Source: Orlajensenia stereocauli (lineage in GTDB: Bacteria > Actinomycetota > Actinomycetes > Actinomycetales > Microbacteriaceae). From it: a stretch of 64,000 nt of DNA. A program made the translations under genes and the position numbers. Below are positions 7,247 to 15,330 of the stretch, piece after piece. The notes under the pieces were generated by a model. The model worked only from the letters and a program-made list of their open reading frames with translations. It had not been told where the DNA came from and made no database searches. How positions within the stretch are numbered: the stretch's first letter is position 1; each line of letters opens with the position of its first letter. The DNA lies in assembly GCF_039548895.1 (NCBI RefSeq), contig NZ_JBCLVG010000003.1, one strand, 5' to 3'.

Positions 7247-8466
7247 GCGCAGAGTCCGAGCTGTCCGGTAGTGCCGCTTCGGCCGCGGACTTCGTCCGGG
7301 CTTCAGCGAACGGAATGGGTGTCAGTACCCCGTCGCTCACGGCATCCGTCGCCCGCGCCCGCACCACGGGTCGGCGTCGCACCCGACTCCTCGGCACGGC
7401 CCTCGTGCTCACGGCGCTGGCCATCGGCGGCACCTTCCTGCTCGATCCGTACCGCAACTACCAGCTCGCCCTGGTGGCGGCCTACTTCTGCGCCACTGCC
7501 GGGCTCAGCCTGCTCATCGGTCTCACCGGACAGCTCTCGCTGGGGCACGCGGCACTCATGGCCGTCGGCGGCTACGGCTACGCCATCACGGCGAATGCGC
7601 TGACGGAGGCCGGGGTCGACGGCGTCGCCCGCTTCGCGCTGGCGATGCTGGCGGCCCTCGGGGCATCCGGCGTGGTCGGCCTGCTCCTCGGCCTCGCCGC
7701 CGCACGCCTGCGCGGACCGTATCTCGCCGGCGTGACCCTCGCCCTCGTGATCGCGCTGCCCGCCGTGACCGCCGTGTTCAGCGGAGTGCTCCGCGGCGAC
7801 CAGGGGCTGCAGATCGCCTACGACGACGTGCCGCCCGCCCTCGCCGCGATCATCGCGGTCGAGCAGTGGCAGGCGTGGGTGGCCATCGGCGCCGCCGCCG
7901 TGGTCGTGACCGTGCTGAGCGGCATCCGTTCGGGTGTGCTCGGGCTCCGGATGCGAGCCGTTCGCGACGACGAGGTGGCCGCGCGCCTGAGCGGTGTGCG
8001 CGCCGGCCGGGTGAAGGTGTTCGCGTTCACGGTGAGCGCTGTCGCAGCCGGCGCCGGCGGAGCCGTGCTCTGCTTCGTGACGCAGTCCGTGAGCCCTGGC
8101 GCCTACACCCTCGCCTTCTCGCTGCTGCTCGTCGTGGCCGTCGTGATCGGCGGCCTCGGCAGCATGCTCGGCGCCTTGCTCGGCTCGATCGTGATCGTGC
8201 TCCTGCCCTGGCTCATCGGAACCATCACCGGAGCGATGGACCTGCCGGCCGACCTCACCCAGCGACTCTCCGGCAATCTGCCCGTGCTCGTGTTCGGCGC
8301 CCTGCTCATCGTCGTGACGCTGCTCTGGCCGGCCGGCATCCGCGGGGCCCTGCCGACCCGGCTGACGCTGCGCCGGCCCATCCGACCCTCGACTCCCTCC
8401 ATCCCCCCAGCGCTTTCCACCCCGGCACCATCCACCACAGCAACAGAGCAGCCCACACAGGAATAG
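7243..8466 (+). CDS. livM: branched-chain-type ABC transporter permease (LivM-like) with repeat-derived N-terminus
   Basis: Second permease, 407 residues, about ten membrane segments; family motifs include GLTGQLSLGHAALMAVGGY and the GGLGSMLGALLGS loop. The ATG at 7243 overlaps the livH stop and follows GAGAGG. Residues about 11-24 (SAASAADFVRASAN) are encoded by a copy of the intergenic repeat (7274-7312) read through in frame, so the N-terminal extension before the first membrane helix is probably repeat-derived. An ATG at 7315, just after the repeat, could be the original start but has no clear ribosome site. Confidence 0.9.
   Translation: MSAESELSGSAASAADFVRASANGMGVSTPSLTASVARARTTGRRRTRLLGTALVLTALAIGGTFLLDPYRNYQLALVAAYFCATAGLSLLIGLTGQLSLGHAALMAVGGYGYAITANALTEAGVDGVARFALAMLAALGASGVVGLLLGLAAARLRGPYLAGVTLALVIALPAVTAVFSGVLRGDQGLQIAYDDVPPALAAIIAVEQWQAWVAIGAAAVVVTVLSGIRSGVLGLRMRAVRDDEVAARLSGVRAGRVKVFAFTVSAVAAGAGGAVLCFVTQSVSPGAYTLAFSLLLVVAVVIGGLGSMLGALLGSIVIVLLPWLIGTITGAMDLPADLTQRLSGNLPVLVFGALLIVVTLLWPAGIRGALPTRLTLRRPIRPSTPSIPPALSTPAPSTTATEQPTQE
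7274..7312 (+). repeat. intergenic-type repeat inside the livM reading frame
   Basis: Same 39-bp family as the intergenic units (GCTTCGGCCGCGGAC.. ..TTCAGCGAACG) but located inside coding sequence near the 5' end of livM, keeping the frame open. This is the only unit found wholly inside a gene in this window. Confidence 0.82.
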
Positions 8467-8477
8467 AGAGGTCACCC

Positions 8478-9770
8478 ATGTCACACCGAAGCGCACCACA
8501 CAGCCGCGCGATCGCCGTCGCCGCGGCATCCGCCATGCTCATCACACTCGCGGCGTGCAGCACGCCTGCGGCCCAGAGCCCGGATGCCCCGGCTCCCGGT
8601 GTCACCGACGACACCGTGACCATCGGCACCCACCAGCCGCTCACCGGGCCTGCCGCTGCGGGCTACTCGTCGATCTCGGCCGCAACGCAGGCCTACTTCG
8701 ACTACGTGAACGACAACGGCGGCATCAACGGGCGCACCATCGAGTACCTCGTCAAGGACGACGGCTACAACCCGGCCACCACGCAGACCGTGGCGCGTGA
8801 GCTCGTGCAGGACGACGACGTCTTCGCCATCCTCAACGGCCTCGGAACGCCGACGCACACCTCGGTGCTCGACTACCTCAACCAGAAGAAGGTGCCGGAC
8901 CTGTTCGTGGCTTCGGGCTCCACGAGCTGGAACCAGCCCGAGAAGTACCCGTACACCTTCGCGTTCAACGCCGACTACGTGACCGAGGGCGAGGCGCTGG
9001 CGCAGTACGCGACCGACGAGTTCGCCGGCAAGAAGGTGTGCCTGCTCGGCCAGGACGACGACTTCGGCGACGAGTTCATCACCGGCGCCGAGAACGTCCT
9101 GGGGGCAGACGGGCTCACCAGCGTGCAGCGCTACTCCGTGTCGAACCAGGACGTCGTGGCGCAGGTCAGTGCCATGAAGGCCGCCGGATGCGAGATCAAC
9201 ATGCTCGCGACGGTCAACGGGTTCACGGCCCTGGCCATCGGAACCGCAGCCAAGCTCGGCTGGTTCACCCAGTGGTTCTCCTCGTCATCGGGCGCCGACT
9301 ACCCGACGCTGGTCGGCTTCCTCGGTGAGGACGTCGGTCCGAAGCTGCTGCAGGGCTTCGTGAGCTCGAACTATTTGCCGGCGCGGCAGGGCAACGACTG
9401 GAGCGAGCTGTTCGAGAAGATCAACACCGAGTTCAACGACGGTGCCCCTTTCGACGGCAACACGATGTTCGGCATGTCCGTCGGGTATCTGTTCGCCGAG
9501 GCGCTGGCCGCGGCCGGCGAGAACCCGACGCGGGAGAGCCTGCTCGAGGCCGTCAGCTCCGGCGACCTGGTCGGCAACGGCATCCTCCCCCTCTCGTTCG
9601 GCGATGACAGCCACGCGGCCTACCGCGGCGTCGGCATCACGACCGTCGACCAGGGCGTGCAGGACTACATCGGAACGACCTACGTGAGCGACGGCGAGGG
9701 TTCGGTCTCGGTCTCGGATGCCGAGCCCGTGGCGGTGGAGAACGAGGGAGTGCCCGTCGCCGCTGAGTAG
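8478..9770 (+). CDS. branched-chain-type ABC transporter substrate-binding lipoprotein
   Basis: Extracellular binding protein of the importer, 430 residues. The signal peptide ends in lipobox ITLAAC with Cys27 as the lipidation site, followed by a Pro/Ala-rich linker and a periplasmic-binding fold of the leucine-binding type (VTIGTHQPLTGPAA, VKDDGYNPATTQTVARELVQ, LLGQDDDFGDEF). The ATG follows GAGAGGTC. The gene closes the operon and is followed by a strong hairpin at 9784. Ligand unknown; relatives bind amino acids, amides or aromatic and aliphatic acids. Confidence 0.92.
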   Translation: MSHRSAPHSRAIAVAAASAMLITLAACSTPAAQSPDAPAPGVTDDTVTIGTHQPLTGPAAAGYSSISAATQAYFDYVNDNGGINGRTIEYLVKDDGYNPATTQTVARELVQDDDVFAILNGLGTPTHTSVLDYLNQKKVPDLFVASGSTSWNQPEKYPYTFAFNADYVTEGEALAQYATDEFAGKKVCLLGQDDDFGDEFITGAENVLGADGLTSVQRYSVSNQDVVAQVSAMKAAGCEINMLATVNGFTALAIGTAAKLGWFTQWFSSSSGADYPTLVGFLGEDVGPKLLQGFVSSNYLPARQGNDWSELFEKINTEFNDGAPFDGNTMFGMSVGYLFAEALAAAGENPTRESLLEAVSSGDLVGNGILPLSFGDDSHAAYRGVGITTVDQGVQDYIGTTYVSDGEGSVSVSDAEPVAVENEGVPVAAE

Positions 9771-9783
9771 ACTCACGCACCGG

Positions 9784-9812
9784 ATGCCGCGGACCGACCG
9801 GGTCCGCGGCAT
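9784..9812 (+). terminator. hairpin terminator after the ABC importer operon
   Basis: Perfect 12-bp stem ATGCCGCGGACC / GGTCCGCGGCAT with a five-base loop, 14 bases after the lipoprotein stop. There is no long T-run, as is usual in high-GC actinobacteria. Confidence 0.7.
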
Positions 9813-9842
9813 TCGCGTGAATGGCGCCCTGCCCGTCGGTGT

Positions 9843-9932
9843 GCGCTTCGGGCGGCCGCTGCGCTCGGCCCTCAGCGAGCGTACTTGATGAGCCGCTCGC
9901 TGAGGCCCGGACGGGGTCCGCGGTCGAAGCGC
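9843..9932. repeat. pair of intergenic repeats before the ligase 3' end
   Basis: Units at 9843-9881 (GCGCTTCG.. ..CAGCGAGCG) and, inverted, 9894-9932 (CGCTCGCTGAGGCC.. ..GAAGCGC). They lie between the convergent importer and ligase genes; shorter CTCAGCG fragments continue to the ligase stop codon at 9950. Confidence 0.85.
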
Positions 9933-9949
9933 CTTCGCGCCTCAGCGCC

Positions 9950-11551
9950 TCAGCGCACCGGCGCGTCGACGGTCGCGAATCTCGCCGCGAGCTCCCGCTT
10001 CAGCACCTTGCCGCTACCGCCCACGGGCAGAGCGTCGACGAGGTGCACCACGCGCGGGTACTTGTAGGCCGCGATGCGCTCCTTCGTGAACGCCACGATC
10101 TCCTCGGCGTCGACCTCGTGTCCGTCGAGGGGGACCACGGCGACGTGCACCTCCTGGCCGTGTGTGGCGTCCGGGAGTCCGAAGACCGCCGCCTGCGCCA
10201 CCGACGGATGCCGCACGATCACGGCCTCCACCTCGGTCGGGTACACGTTGTAGCCGTTCCGCACGATCATGTCCTTCTTGCGGTCGACGATTGTCACGAT
10301 GCCCTCGGAGTAGGTTCCGAGGTCTCCGGTGCGGAACCATCCGTCGACCACGGCCTCGGCCGAGGCATCCGGCCGCCCGAGATAGCCCTTGAACAGGTTG
10401 TGGCCGCGCACCACGATCTCGCCGAGTTCGCCGTCGGGCGAGAACTCGATGCGGCCCTCCACCTCGGCCTCGGCGATGGCCACATCGATGCCCCAGTACG
10501 GCCGCCCCACCGTGCCGGGCCTGATCGGCTCGAACACTGTGTTGAACGACACCGTCGGGGAGGTCTCGGTGAGGCCGTAGCCCTCGTGCACCTGCGCGCC
10601 GTACTCCGCGGCGAAGGCCTCGAGCACGGCAACAGGCAGCGCAGCCCCTCCCGAGACGGCGTAGCGCAGCGGAGGCCGCACCTCAGTTCGACGGGCGGCC
10701 TCGATCATGCCCACGAACATCGTCGGCACGGCCGTGAACACCGTGGCCCGATGCGCCACGAGCAACTCGAGTGCCTGGTCGGCGTCGAACTTCGGCAGCA
10801 GGATGACGGACGCCCCGCGCCGGAACGCCACATTCATCACGGCGGTCTGCCCGAAGGTGTGGAACAGCGGCAGGCCACCGAAGATCACGTCGTCCGGCGT
10901 CATGTCGAAGGCGTCGATGAGCGCGCAATGCACCTGCTCGACGATGGCGAGGTGCGAGCCCACGGCGCCCTTGGGTGTTCCCGTCGTACCGCTCGTGTAG
11001 AGGATGGTCGCGGCATCCGTCGGCCGAACAGACACGTGACGCACGATCGGGGCGGCGACGGATGCCTCCGCCTCGAGGCGCGGCAGCTCCGTCCCGTCGG
11101 TGCCCGGCGTCCCCGCCGGCGCCAGCACGGTGACGAGCGGGACCCCGGTCTCGAGCGCTGCGGGCACGGCCGCGGCGAGAAGCGGCGCTGCGGCCACGAG
11201 CAGGTCGGCGCCGCTGTCTCGCAGCACGTAGCCGATCTCCTCGGCCTTGAACAGCAGGTGCACGGGCACCACGACGGCTCCGAGGGAGAGCACCGCGTAG
11301 TAGACGCGGGCGAAGTCGGGCACGTTCGGCACCAGCATGGCCACACGATCGCCGCGTCCGATGCCGCGGGCCTGCAGGGCGCCGGCGTAGGCGCGGGTCT
11401 GGTCCCAGAGCTCGCCATAGCTGATGGTGTGCCCCAGGAAGTGCACGGCCGGGCGTTCGGGGGTGCGGCGGGCCGACTCGGCCAGAATGCTCGCCACCGA
11501 GAGGGTGCCGAAGCCGTCACCGTCGATCGCGGGGTCAGGGGTGTGGGTCAT
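9950..11551 (-). CDS. AMP-forming acyl-CoA ligase
   Basis: A 533-residue ANL-superfamily enzyme that adenylates a carboxylic acid and transfers it to CoA. Visible motifs are the P-loop YTSGTTGTPKGA near residue 185, YGLTETSP, the GWFRTGDLG hinge region, KDMIVRNGYNVYPTEVE and the catalytic lysine segment SGKVLKREL near the C-terminus. It is the last gene of a leftward operon with the dehydrogenase (11642) and kinase (12844). This is the step that would activate the imported acid, equivalent to LvaE in levulinate catabolism; chain specificity cannot be told. Confidence 0.92.
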   Translation of the reverse strand: MTHTPDPAIDGDGFGTLSVASILAESARRTPERPAVHFLGHTISYGELWDQTRAYAGALQARGIGRGDRVAMLVPNVPDFARVYYAVLSLGAVVVPVHLLFKAEEIGYVLRDSGADLLVAAAPLLAAAVPAALETGVPLVTVLAPAGTPGTDGTELPRLEAEASVAAPIVRHVSVRPTDAATILYTSGTTGTPKGAVGSHLAIVEQVHCALIDAFDMTPDDVIFGGLPLFHTFGQTAVMNVAFRRGASVILLPKFDADQALELLVAHRATVFTAVPTMFVGMIEAARRTEVRPPLRYAVSGGAALPVAVLEAFAAEYGAQVHEGYGLTETSPTVSFNTVFEPIRPGTVGRPYWGIDVAIAEAEVEGRIEFSPDGELGEIVVRGHNLFKGYLGRPDASAEAVVDGWFRTGDLGTYSEGIVTIVDRKKDMIVRNGYNVYPTEVEAVIVRHPSVAQAAVFGLPDATHGQEVHVAVVPLDGHEVDAEEIVAFTKERIAAYKYPRVVHLVDALPVGGSGKVLKRELAARFATVDAPVR

Positions 11552-11582
11552 GGGCGTGCGTCTCCTTGACGTGAGAGTGGTC

Positions 11583-11633
11583 TCGATACGCCTGCTCGCT
11601 GCGCTCAGTGCGACGCTCGACCAGCGGTATCTG
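11583..11633. repeat. different intergenic palindrome (CTCGATACGC..GCTCGACCAGCG)
   Basis: The 90-bp gap between ligase and dehydrogenase contains TCTCGATACGCCTGCTCGCT and then CAGTGCGACGCTCGACCAG. It differs from the GCGCTTCG family and resembles the TCTCGAxACxC/GGTCGAG type of palindrome common in Microbacteriaceae (recollection, not searched). Only one copy is seen here. Confidence 0.5.
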
Positions 11634-11641
11634 GGGCGGCG

Positions 11642-12844
11642 CTAGCGCCGGAACTCGGCCTTGCCGAGCGCCGACAGGTGCACCTCGTCGGGTCCGTCGG
11701 CGAGGCGCAGCACGCGCGATCCGGCGAACATCTCCGCCAGCGGCGTGTCGTCGCTCACCCCGGCGCCGCCGAACACCTGGATGGCCCGATCGAGGATCTG
11801 CTGCACGGCCCGAGGCACGGCGATCTTGATGGCCTGGATCTCGGTCATGGCCTCGCGGTTGCCCACGGTGTCCATGAGCCAGGCGGTCTTCAGCACGAGC
11901 AGGCGCAGTGCCTCGATCTGGATGCGCGACTCCGCCACCCACTCGCGTACGACGCCCTGCTCGGTGAGTGGCCGCCCGAAAGCCACGCGTGTCGCGGCGC
12001 GCTCGCGCACGAGGGCGAGTGCGTGCTCGGCCATCCCGATGGCTCGCATGCAGTGGTGGATGCGTCCGGGCCCGAGCCGCGCCTGCGCGATGGCGAAGCC
12101 GTCCCCCTCGCCGCCGATGAGGTTCGTCGCCGGCACGCGCACGTCGGTGAAGGCGATCTCGGCGTGCCCGCCGTGGTCGCGGTCGTCGTAGCCGAACACC
12201 GTGAGCGGGCGCACGATCTCGACGCCGGGGGTGTCGCGTGGCACGAGGATCATCGACTGCTGGCGGTGACGCTGCGCCTCGGCATCCGTCTTCCCCATCA
12301 CGATGAAGATGGCCGCCTCGGGGTTCATGGCGCCGGTCGACCACCACTTGCGGCCGGTGATCACGTAGTCGTCGCCATCGCGACGGATGCTGGTGGTGAT
12401 GTTGGTGGCATCGCTCGACGCGACATCGGGCTCGGTCATGCAGAACGCGGAACGGATGCGCGCCTCGAGCAGCGGCTCGAGCCAGCGCTCCTTCTGCTCG
12501 GGGGTGCCGAAGTCGTTCAGCACCTCCATGTTGCCGGTGTCGGGGGCTGCGCAGTTGAACGCGGCCGGCGCCAGGCGCAGGCTCCATCCGGTGAGCTCGG
12601 CGAGCGGCGCGTACTGAAGGTTGGTGAGCCCGGCACCGCGCTCGCCGGGGAGGAACAGGTTCCACAGTCCGGCGTCCCGGGCCTTCTGCTGCAGCTCCCG
12701 CACGACCGGGCGCGGGCTCCAGGCGTCGGGCTCGGCCGCGAGTTGCTCGGTGAGCGCGGCCTCGGCCGGCAGCACGTGCTCGTCGATGAACGAGCGCACC
12801 CTGTCGATGAGCTCGAGCGTGCTGGCGTCGTGGCTGAAGTCCAT
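11642..12844 (-). CDS. acyl-CoA dehydrogenase, ACAD10/ACAD11 type
   Basis: A 400-residue flavoprotein of the acyl-CoA dehydrogenase fold. Its signature stretches match the ACAD10/11 branch rather than ordinary ACADs: FNCAAPDTGNMEVL, MTEPDVASSDATNI, GPGRIHHCMRAIG, VFGGAGVS and the ending ADGPDEVHLSALG. In humans this domain is fused to a kinase domain; here the kinase is a separate gene that overlaps it by one base. Members of this branch act on phosphorylated 4-hydroxyacyl-CoA rather than carrying out simple desaturation (LvaC, ACAD11). It is the middle gene of the kinase-dehydrogenase-ligase operon. Confidence 0.9.
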   Translation of the reverse strand: MDFSHDASTLELIDRVRSFIDEHVLPAEAALTEQLAAEPDAWSPRPVVRELQQKARDAGLWNLFLPGERGAGLTNLQYAPLAELTGWSLRLAPAAFNCAAPDTGNMEVLNDFGTPEQKERWLEPLLEARIRSAFCMTEPDVASSDATNITTSIRRDGDDYVITGRKWWSTGAMNPEAAIFIVMGKTDAEAQRHRQQSMILVPRDTPGVEIVRPLTVFGYDDRDHGGHAEIAFTDVRVPATNLIGGEGDGFAIAQARLGPGRIHHCMRAIGMAEHALALVRERAATRVAFGRPLTEQGVVREWVAESRIQIEALRLLVLKTAWLMDTVGNREAMTEIQAIKIAVPRAVQQILDRAIQVFGGAGVSDDTPLAEMFAGSRVLRLADGPDEVHLSALGKAEFRR

Positions 12845-13926
12845 CAGTTCCTCCTGAGGGCGATGCGGGCGAGGCCGTCGGTGGCCAGGGGTTCGACCAT
12901 GGCGCCGATGTGCGCGAAACCGGCGCCGACGGTCTCACCCTGCTGGTAGCGGTAGTGGATGCCCTCGGCGATCACGGCGAGCTTGTAGGCCGCGAAGCCG
13001 CGATACCAGCCGAGGTCGGGGACAGATCGGCCGACGCGGGCGGCGTAGGCGTCGACCAGTTCGTCGAAGTCGGGGTAGCCGGCTGTCAGGTCGACGGCGC
13101 TGTCGAAGAGGCGCCCGCCGGTGAGCTCGTCGATGTTCCAGTACATGCCGAAGACGCCGAGGTCGACGAGGGGGTCGCCGAGAGTCGACATCTCCCAGTC
13201 GAGGATGGCCGCGATGTGCGGCGCATCGCCGTCGCCCGCGACGATGGCGTTGTCGAGTCTGTAGTCACCGTGCACGAGGCCGGAACGCGGGTTGTCCGGC
13301 ATCCGCTCGCCCAAGGCGTCCTGCAGCTGGTCGAGGGCTGGGGTGTCGCGCGACCGCGAGGAGTCGAGCTGTCGCCGCCAGGTGCGCAGCTGCCGCTCGA
13401 GGTAGCCGGCTCCCTTGCCGAAGTCGTCGAGGCCCACGGATGCCGGATCGATCGAGTGCAGCTCGGCGAGGACCTCGGCCAGCTCGATGCCGATCCTGTG
13501 GAGTCCAGCCGACGTGAAGGCCGCATTCTGCGCGGGGCGCGCGAGCACGCTGCCCTCGACGAGCTCCATGACGAAGAAGGGGGTGCCGGTGACCCTGTCG
13601 GCGGCGGTGTCATCGACGATGGCGACTGTCGGCGGCACCGGAACGGCGCTGCCGCTCAGCGCGGAGATGACCCTGTGCTCGCGGGCCATGTCGTGGGCCG
13701 TCGCGAGCACGTGGCCGAGCGGCGGGCGGCGCAGCACGAGCGGGATGCCGGCGCCGTCGATGCGATAGGTGAGGTTGCTCTTGCCGCCCGTGATGAGCTG
13801 GGCGGTGAGGGATCCGGCTGCGAGCTGCGGATGCGCTTCGCTCAGCCACACCTCGAGACCTGCGACGTCGAGGCCCGGGACGGCGCCGACCGGGGTGTCC
13901 GCGGGCGTCGCGGGGGAGTCGGTCAT
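12844..13926 (-). CDS. ACAD10/11-type phosphotransferase (LvaA-like acyl-CoA kinase)
   Basis: A 360-residue APH-fold kinase. Conserved segments are ITGGKSNLTYRI, VLRRPPLGHVL, PFFVMELVEG, the catalytic loop VHGDYRLDN and the metal-binding ILDWEMSTLGDPLVDLG. These match the N-terminal kinase domain of ACAD10/11 and LvaA of Pseudomonas, which phosphorylate the gamma-hydroxyl of 4-hydroxyacyl-CoA; antibiotic resistance is not the likely role. First gene of the operon, 45 bp downstream of operator 3. Its stop overlaps the dehydrogenase start, giving coupled translation of two proteins that are one polypeptide in animals. Confidence 0.9.
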   Translation of the reverse strand: MTDSPATPADTPVGAVPGLDVAGLEVWLSEAHPQLAAGSLTAQLITGGKSNLTYRIDGAGIPLVLRRPPLGHVLATAHDMAREHRVISALSGSAVPVPPTVAIVDDTAADRVTGTPFFVMELVEGSVLARPAQNAAFTSAGLHRIGIELAEVLAELHSIDPASVGLDDFGKGAGYLERQLRTWRRQLDSSRSRDTPALDQLQDALGERMPDNPRSGLVHGDYRLDNAIVAGDGDAPHIAAILDWEMSTLGDPLVDLGVFGMYWNIDELTGGRLFDSAVDLTAGYPDFDELVDAYAARVGRSVPDLGWYRGFAAYKLAVIAEGIHYRYQQGETVGAGFAHIGAMVEPLATDGLARIALRRN

Positions 13927-13970
13927 CCTCGACCACCTTTCATGCGCATCGGCGCGCTCTCGAAACTAGC

Positions 13971-13988
13971 ATACCGCGTGGTCGGTAT
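13971..13988. promoter_or_regulatory. TetR-type operator 3 (ACCG-N6-CGGT)
   Basis: ATACCGCGTGGTCGGTAT has perfect outer ATACCG/CGGTAT arms (13971-13976 and 13983-13988). On the minus strand a -10-like TATGCT overlaps its left half, upstream of the kinase gene, so binding would block that promoter. Confidence 0.72.
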
Positions 13989-13999
13989 GTTGCGTGCCG

Positions 14000-14099
14000 T
14001 GCGCTGAGGGCCGGACGGAGGCCGCGGTCGAAGCGCTCTCAGCGCCCGGATCGTCGGACGGCGCTTCGGGCGGTCGCTGCGCTCGGCCCTCAGCGAGCG
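14000..14099. repeat. inverted pair of intergenic repeats
   Basis: Units 14000-14036 (GCGCTGAGGGCCGGACGGAG.. ..GAAGCGC) and 14061-14099 (GCGCTTCGGGCGGTCGCTGC.. ..CAGCGAGCG) fill the gap between the thioesterase stop and the operator before the kinase operon. The second unit reaches into the last codons and stop of the thioesterase gene. Confidence 0.83.
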
Positions 14100-14527
14100 G
14101 CGGTGACCAGCTGCTCCTCCACCGCCGCGCGGATCGCGGCGGGGATCGGCGTCGGCCGCCGTGTGTCCGCATCCACGAACACGTGCACGAAGCGTCCGGT
14201 CGCGATCGGCTCGTCCTCGCCGGCCCGGAGGATGCCGAGTGCCCAGGTGATGCTCGACGTGCCCAGGCGCTCGATCCCGATGCCCACCTCGAGTGGCTCG
14301 GGGAACGATGCAGACGCCGCGAAGTCGCACGACGACGATGCGCACAGGGCGATGGCCGACCCCTGAGGATCGAGGCCTCCGTTCGCCATCATCCAGGTGT
14401 TGATGGCCGTGTCCATGGCCTCGTAATAGACCGTGTTGTTGACGTGACCGTACTGGTCGTTGTCGTTCCAGCGGGTGCCGAAAGGCGAGCGCACGCTGTA
14501 GGTGGGAGCGGACGTGGAGTGCGGCAT
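14090..14527 (-). CDS. acyl-CoA thioesterase (4HBT hotdog family)
   Basis: A 145-residue single-hotdog protein. TRWNDNDQYGHVNNTVYYE is the classic active-site segment of the 4-hydroxybenzoyl-CoA thioesterase family, with Asp before the GHVNN turn; SITWALGI and GRFVHVFVD follow. It would hydrolyse an acyl-CoA, either a final product or a dead-end intermediate that ties up CoA. It begins three bases after the TetR stop on the same strand, so the two are co-transcribed. The 3' end overlaps an intergenic repeat. Confidence 0.86.
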   Translation of the reverse strand: MPHSTSAPTYSVRSPFGTRWNDNDQYGHVNNTVYYEAMDTAINTWMMANGGLDPQGSAIALCASSSCDFAASASFPEPLEVGIGIERLGTSSITWALGILRAGEDEPIATGRFVHVFVDADTRRPTPIPAAIRAAVEEQLVTAAR

Positions 14528-14530
14528 CCG

Positions 14531-15193
14531 TCAGCCCACCCGCAGGAGGAAGCGGAAGGCCACCCGTGCCCGTGCCGTGCTCGGGCTGTCGCCGCCGATG
14601 AGGTCGGCATAGGTGAACGACTCCGAAGTGCGCACGAGGAGGTAGGCGAGCGTGGCCGGGTCGATGGCGCCGCCGAGGGGCTGGTCGCCGAGCTCGTGCC
14701 GCACGATCCATTCGGCCGTCGCCACATAGCGACGCTGGATCTCGCTCTCCTTGGTCGTCAGCAGACGGAGGGCCCGCGCCGGCTCGCGCTGCAGGAACTG
14801 CCGGAAGTAGGGCGCCTTGATCAGGTCGTCGACGAAGTGGGTGAGCAGGGTCGCGACCCGCTCGGCACCCTGCTGTCCCTCGGCCGCCTGCTCGGCCAGC
14901 ACGAGCGTCGGGATCGCGAGCGACCAGAGCACTTCGGACAGGAGCGCGTCGCGATTGCCCACCCAGCGGAAGAGCGAGGTGCGGTCGACGCCGAGCGCCG
15001 TGGCGAGAGCGGTCATGTCGATGCGCTTGCCGCTGATGAAGGTCTCCCTGGCGAGGGCGAAAGCGCGTTGAGCGTCGGCGTGTCCGGCGCCTTCGGTCGT
15101 GTGGAGGCGCTCCGACAGCCAGGACGGCGCCACGGCGAGGCCGACCGTGGCGATGCTCACCGCGGTGGTCGGGGGTGCTGTCGTCGTCGGCAT
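14531..15193 (-). CDS. TetR family transcriptional regulator
   Basis: A 220-residue regulator of the TetR fold, but the helix-turn-helix begins late, at about residues 40-75 (KRIDMTALATALGVDRTSLFRWVGNR), after a 35-residue N-terminal extension. ATG 15193 (MPTTTAPP) is chosen; an upstream start at 15214 is possible. The C-terminal part is the ligand domain. The gene is divergent from the acyl-CoA dehydrogenase/thiolase pair, with a 26-bp palindrome between them, so it most likely controls that pair and itself. Confidence 0.86.
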   Translation of the reverse strand: MPTTTAPPTTAVSIATVGLAVAPSWLSERLHTTEGAGHADAQRAFALARETFISGKRIDMTALATALGVDRTSLFRWVGNRDALLSEVLWSLAIPTLVLAEQAAEGQQGAERVATLLTHFVDDLIKAPYFRQFLQREPARALRLLTTKESEIQRRYVATAEWIVRHELGDQPLGGAIDPATLAYLLVRTSESFTYADLIGGDSPSTARARVAFRFLLRVG

Positions 15194-15246
15194 GTGCGGA
15201 ACTCTACCCCGCACTCAGGGCTTCGGGGTCGGCATCCGGGACTCAC

Positions 15247-15272
15247 ATGCAACATTCTGCAAAATGATGCAT
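15247..15272. promoter_or_regulatory. 26-bp palindrome between TetR and acyl-CoA dehydrogenase
   Basis: Arms ATGCAACATT (15247-15256) and AATGATGCAT (15263-15272) are inverted repeats with one mismatch, separated by CTGCAA. Position in the divergent intergenic region and AT-richness in a GC-rich setting mark it as the probable operator of the adjacent TetR protein. It is unrelated in sequence to the ACCG-N6-CGGT sites. Confidence 0.65.
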
Positions 15273-15330
15273 ACTACGGTTGTTCACCGATGAACGGATG
15301 CCGCGAGACGGCACGACGAATGGAGATGCG

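Noticed and set aside
9821..11569. Plus-strand frame opposite the acyl-CoA ligase
   Set aside because: Biased His/Arg/Gly composition and no ribosome site; the minus strand carries the ANL motifs.
12844..13926. Aminoglycoside phosphotransferase (antibiotic resistance)
   Set aside because: The fold is shared, but the sequence signatures and the overlap with an ACAD11-type dehydrogenase indicate an acyl-CoA kinase.
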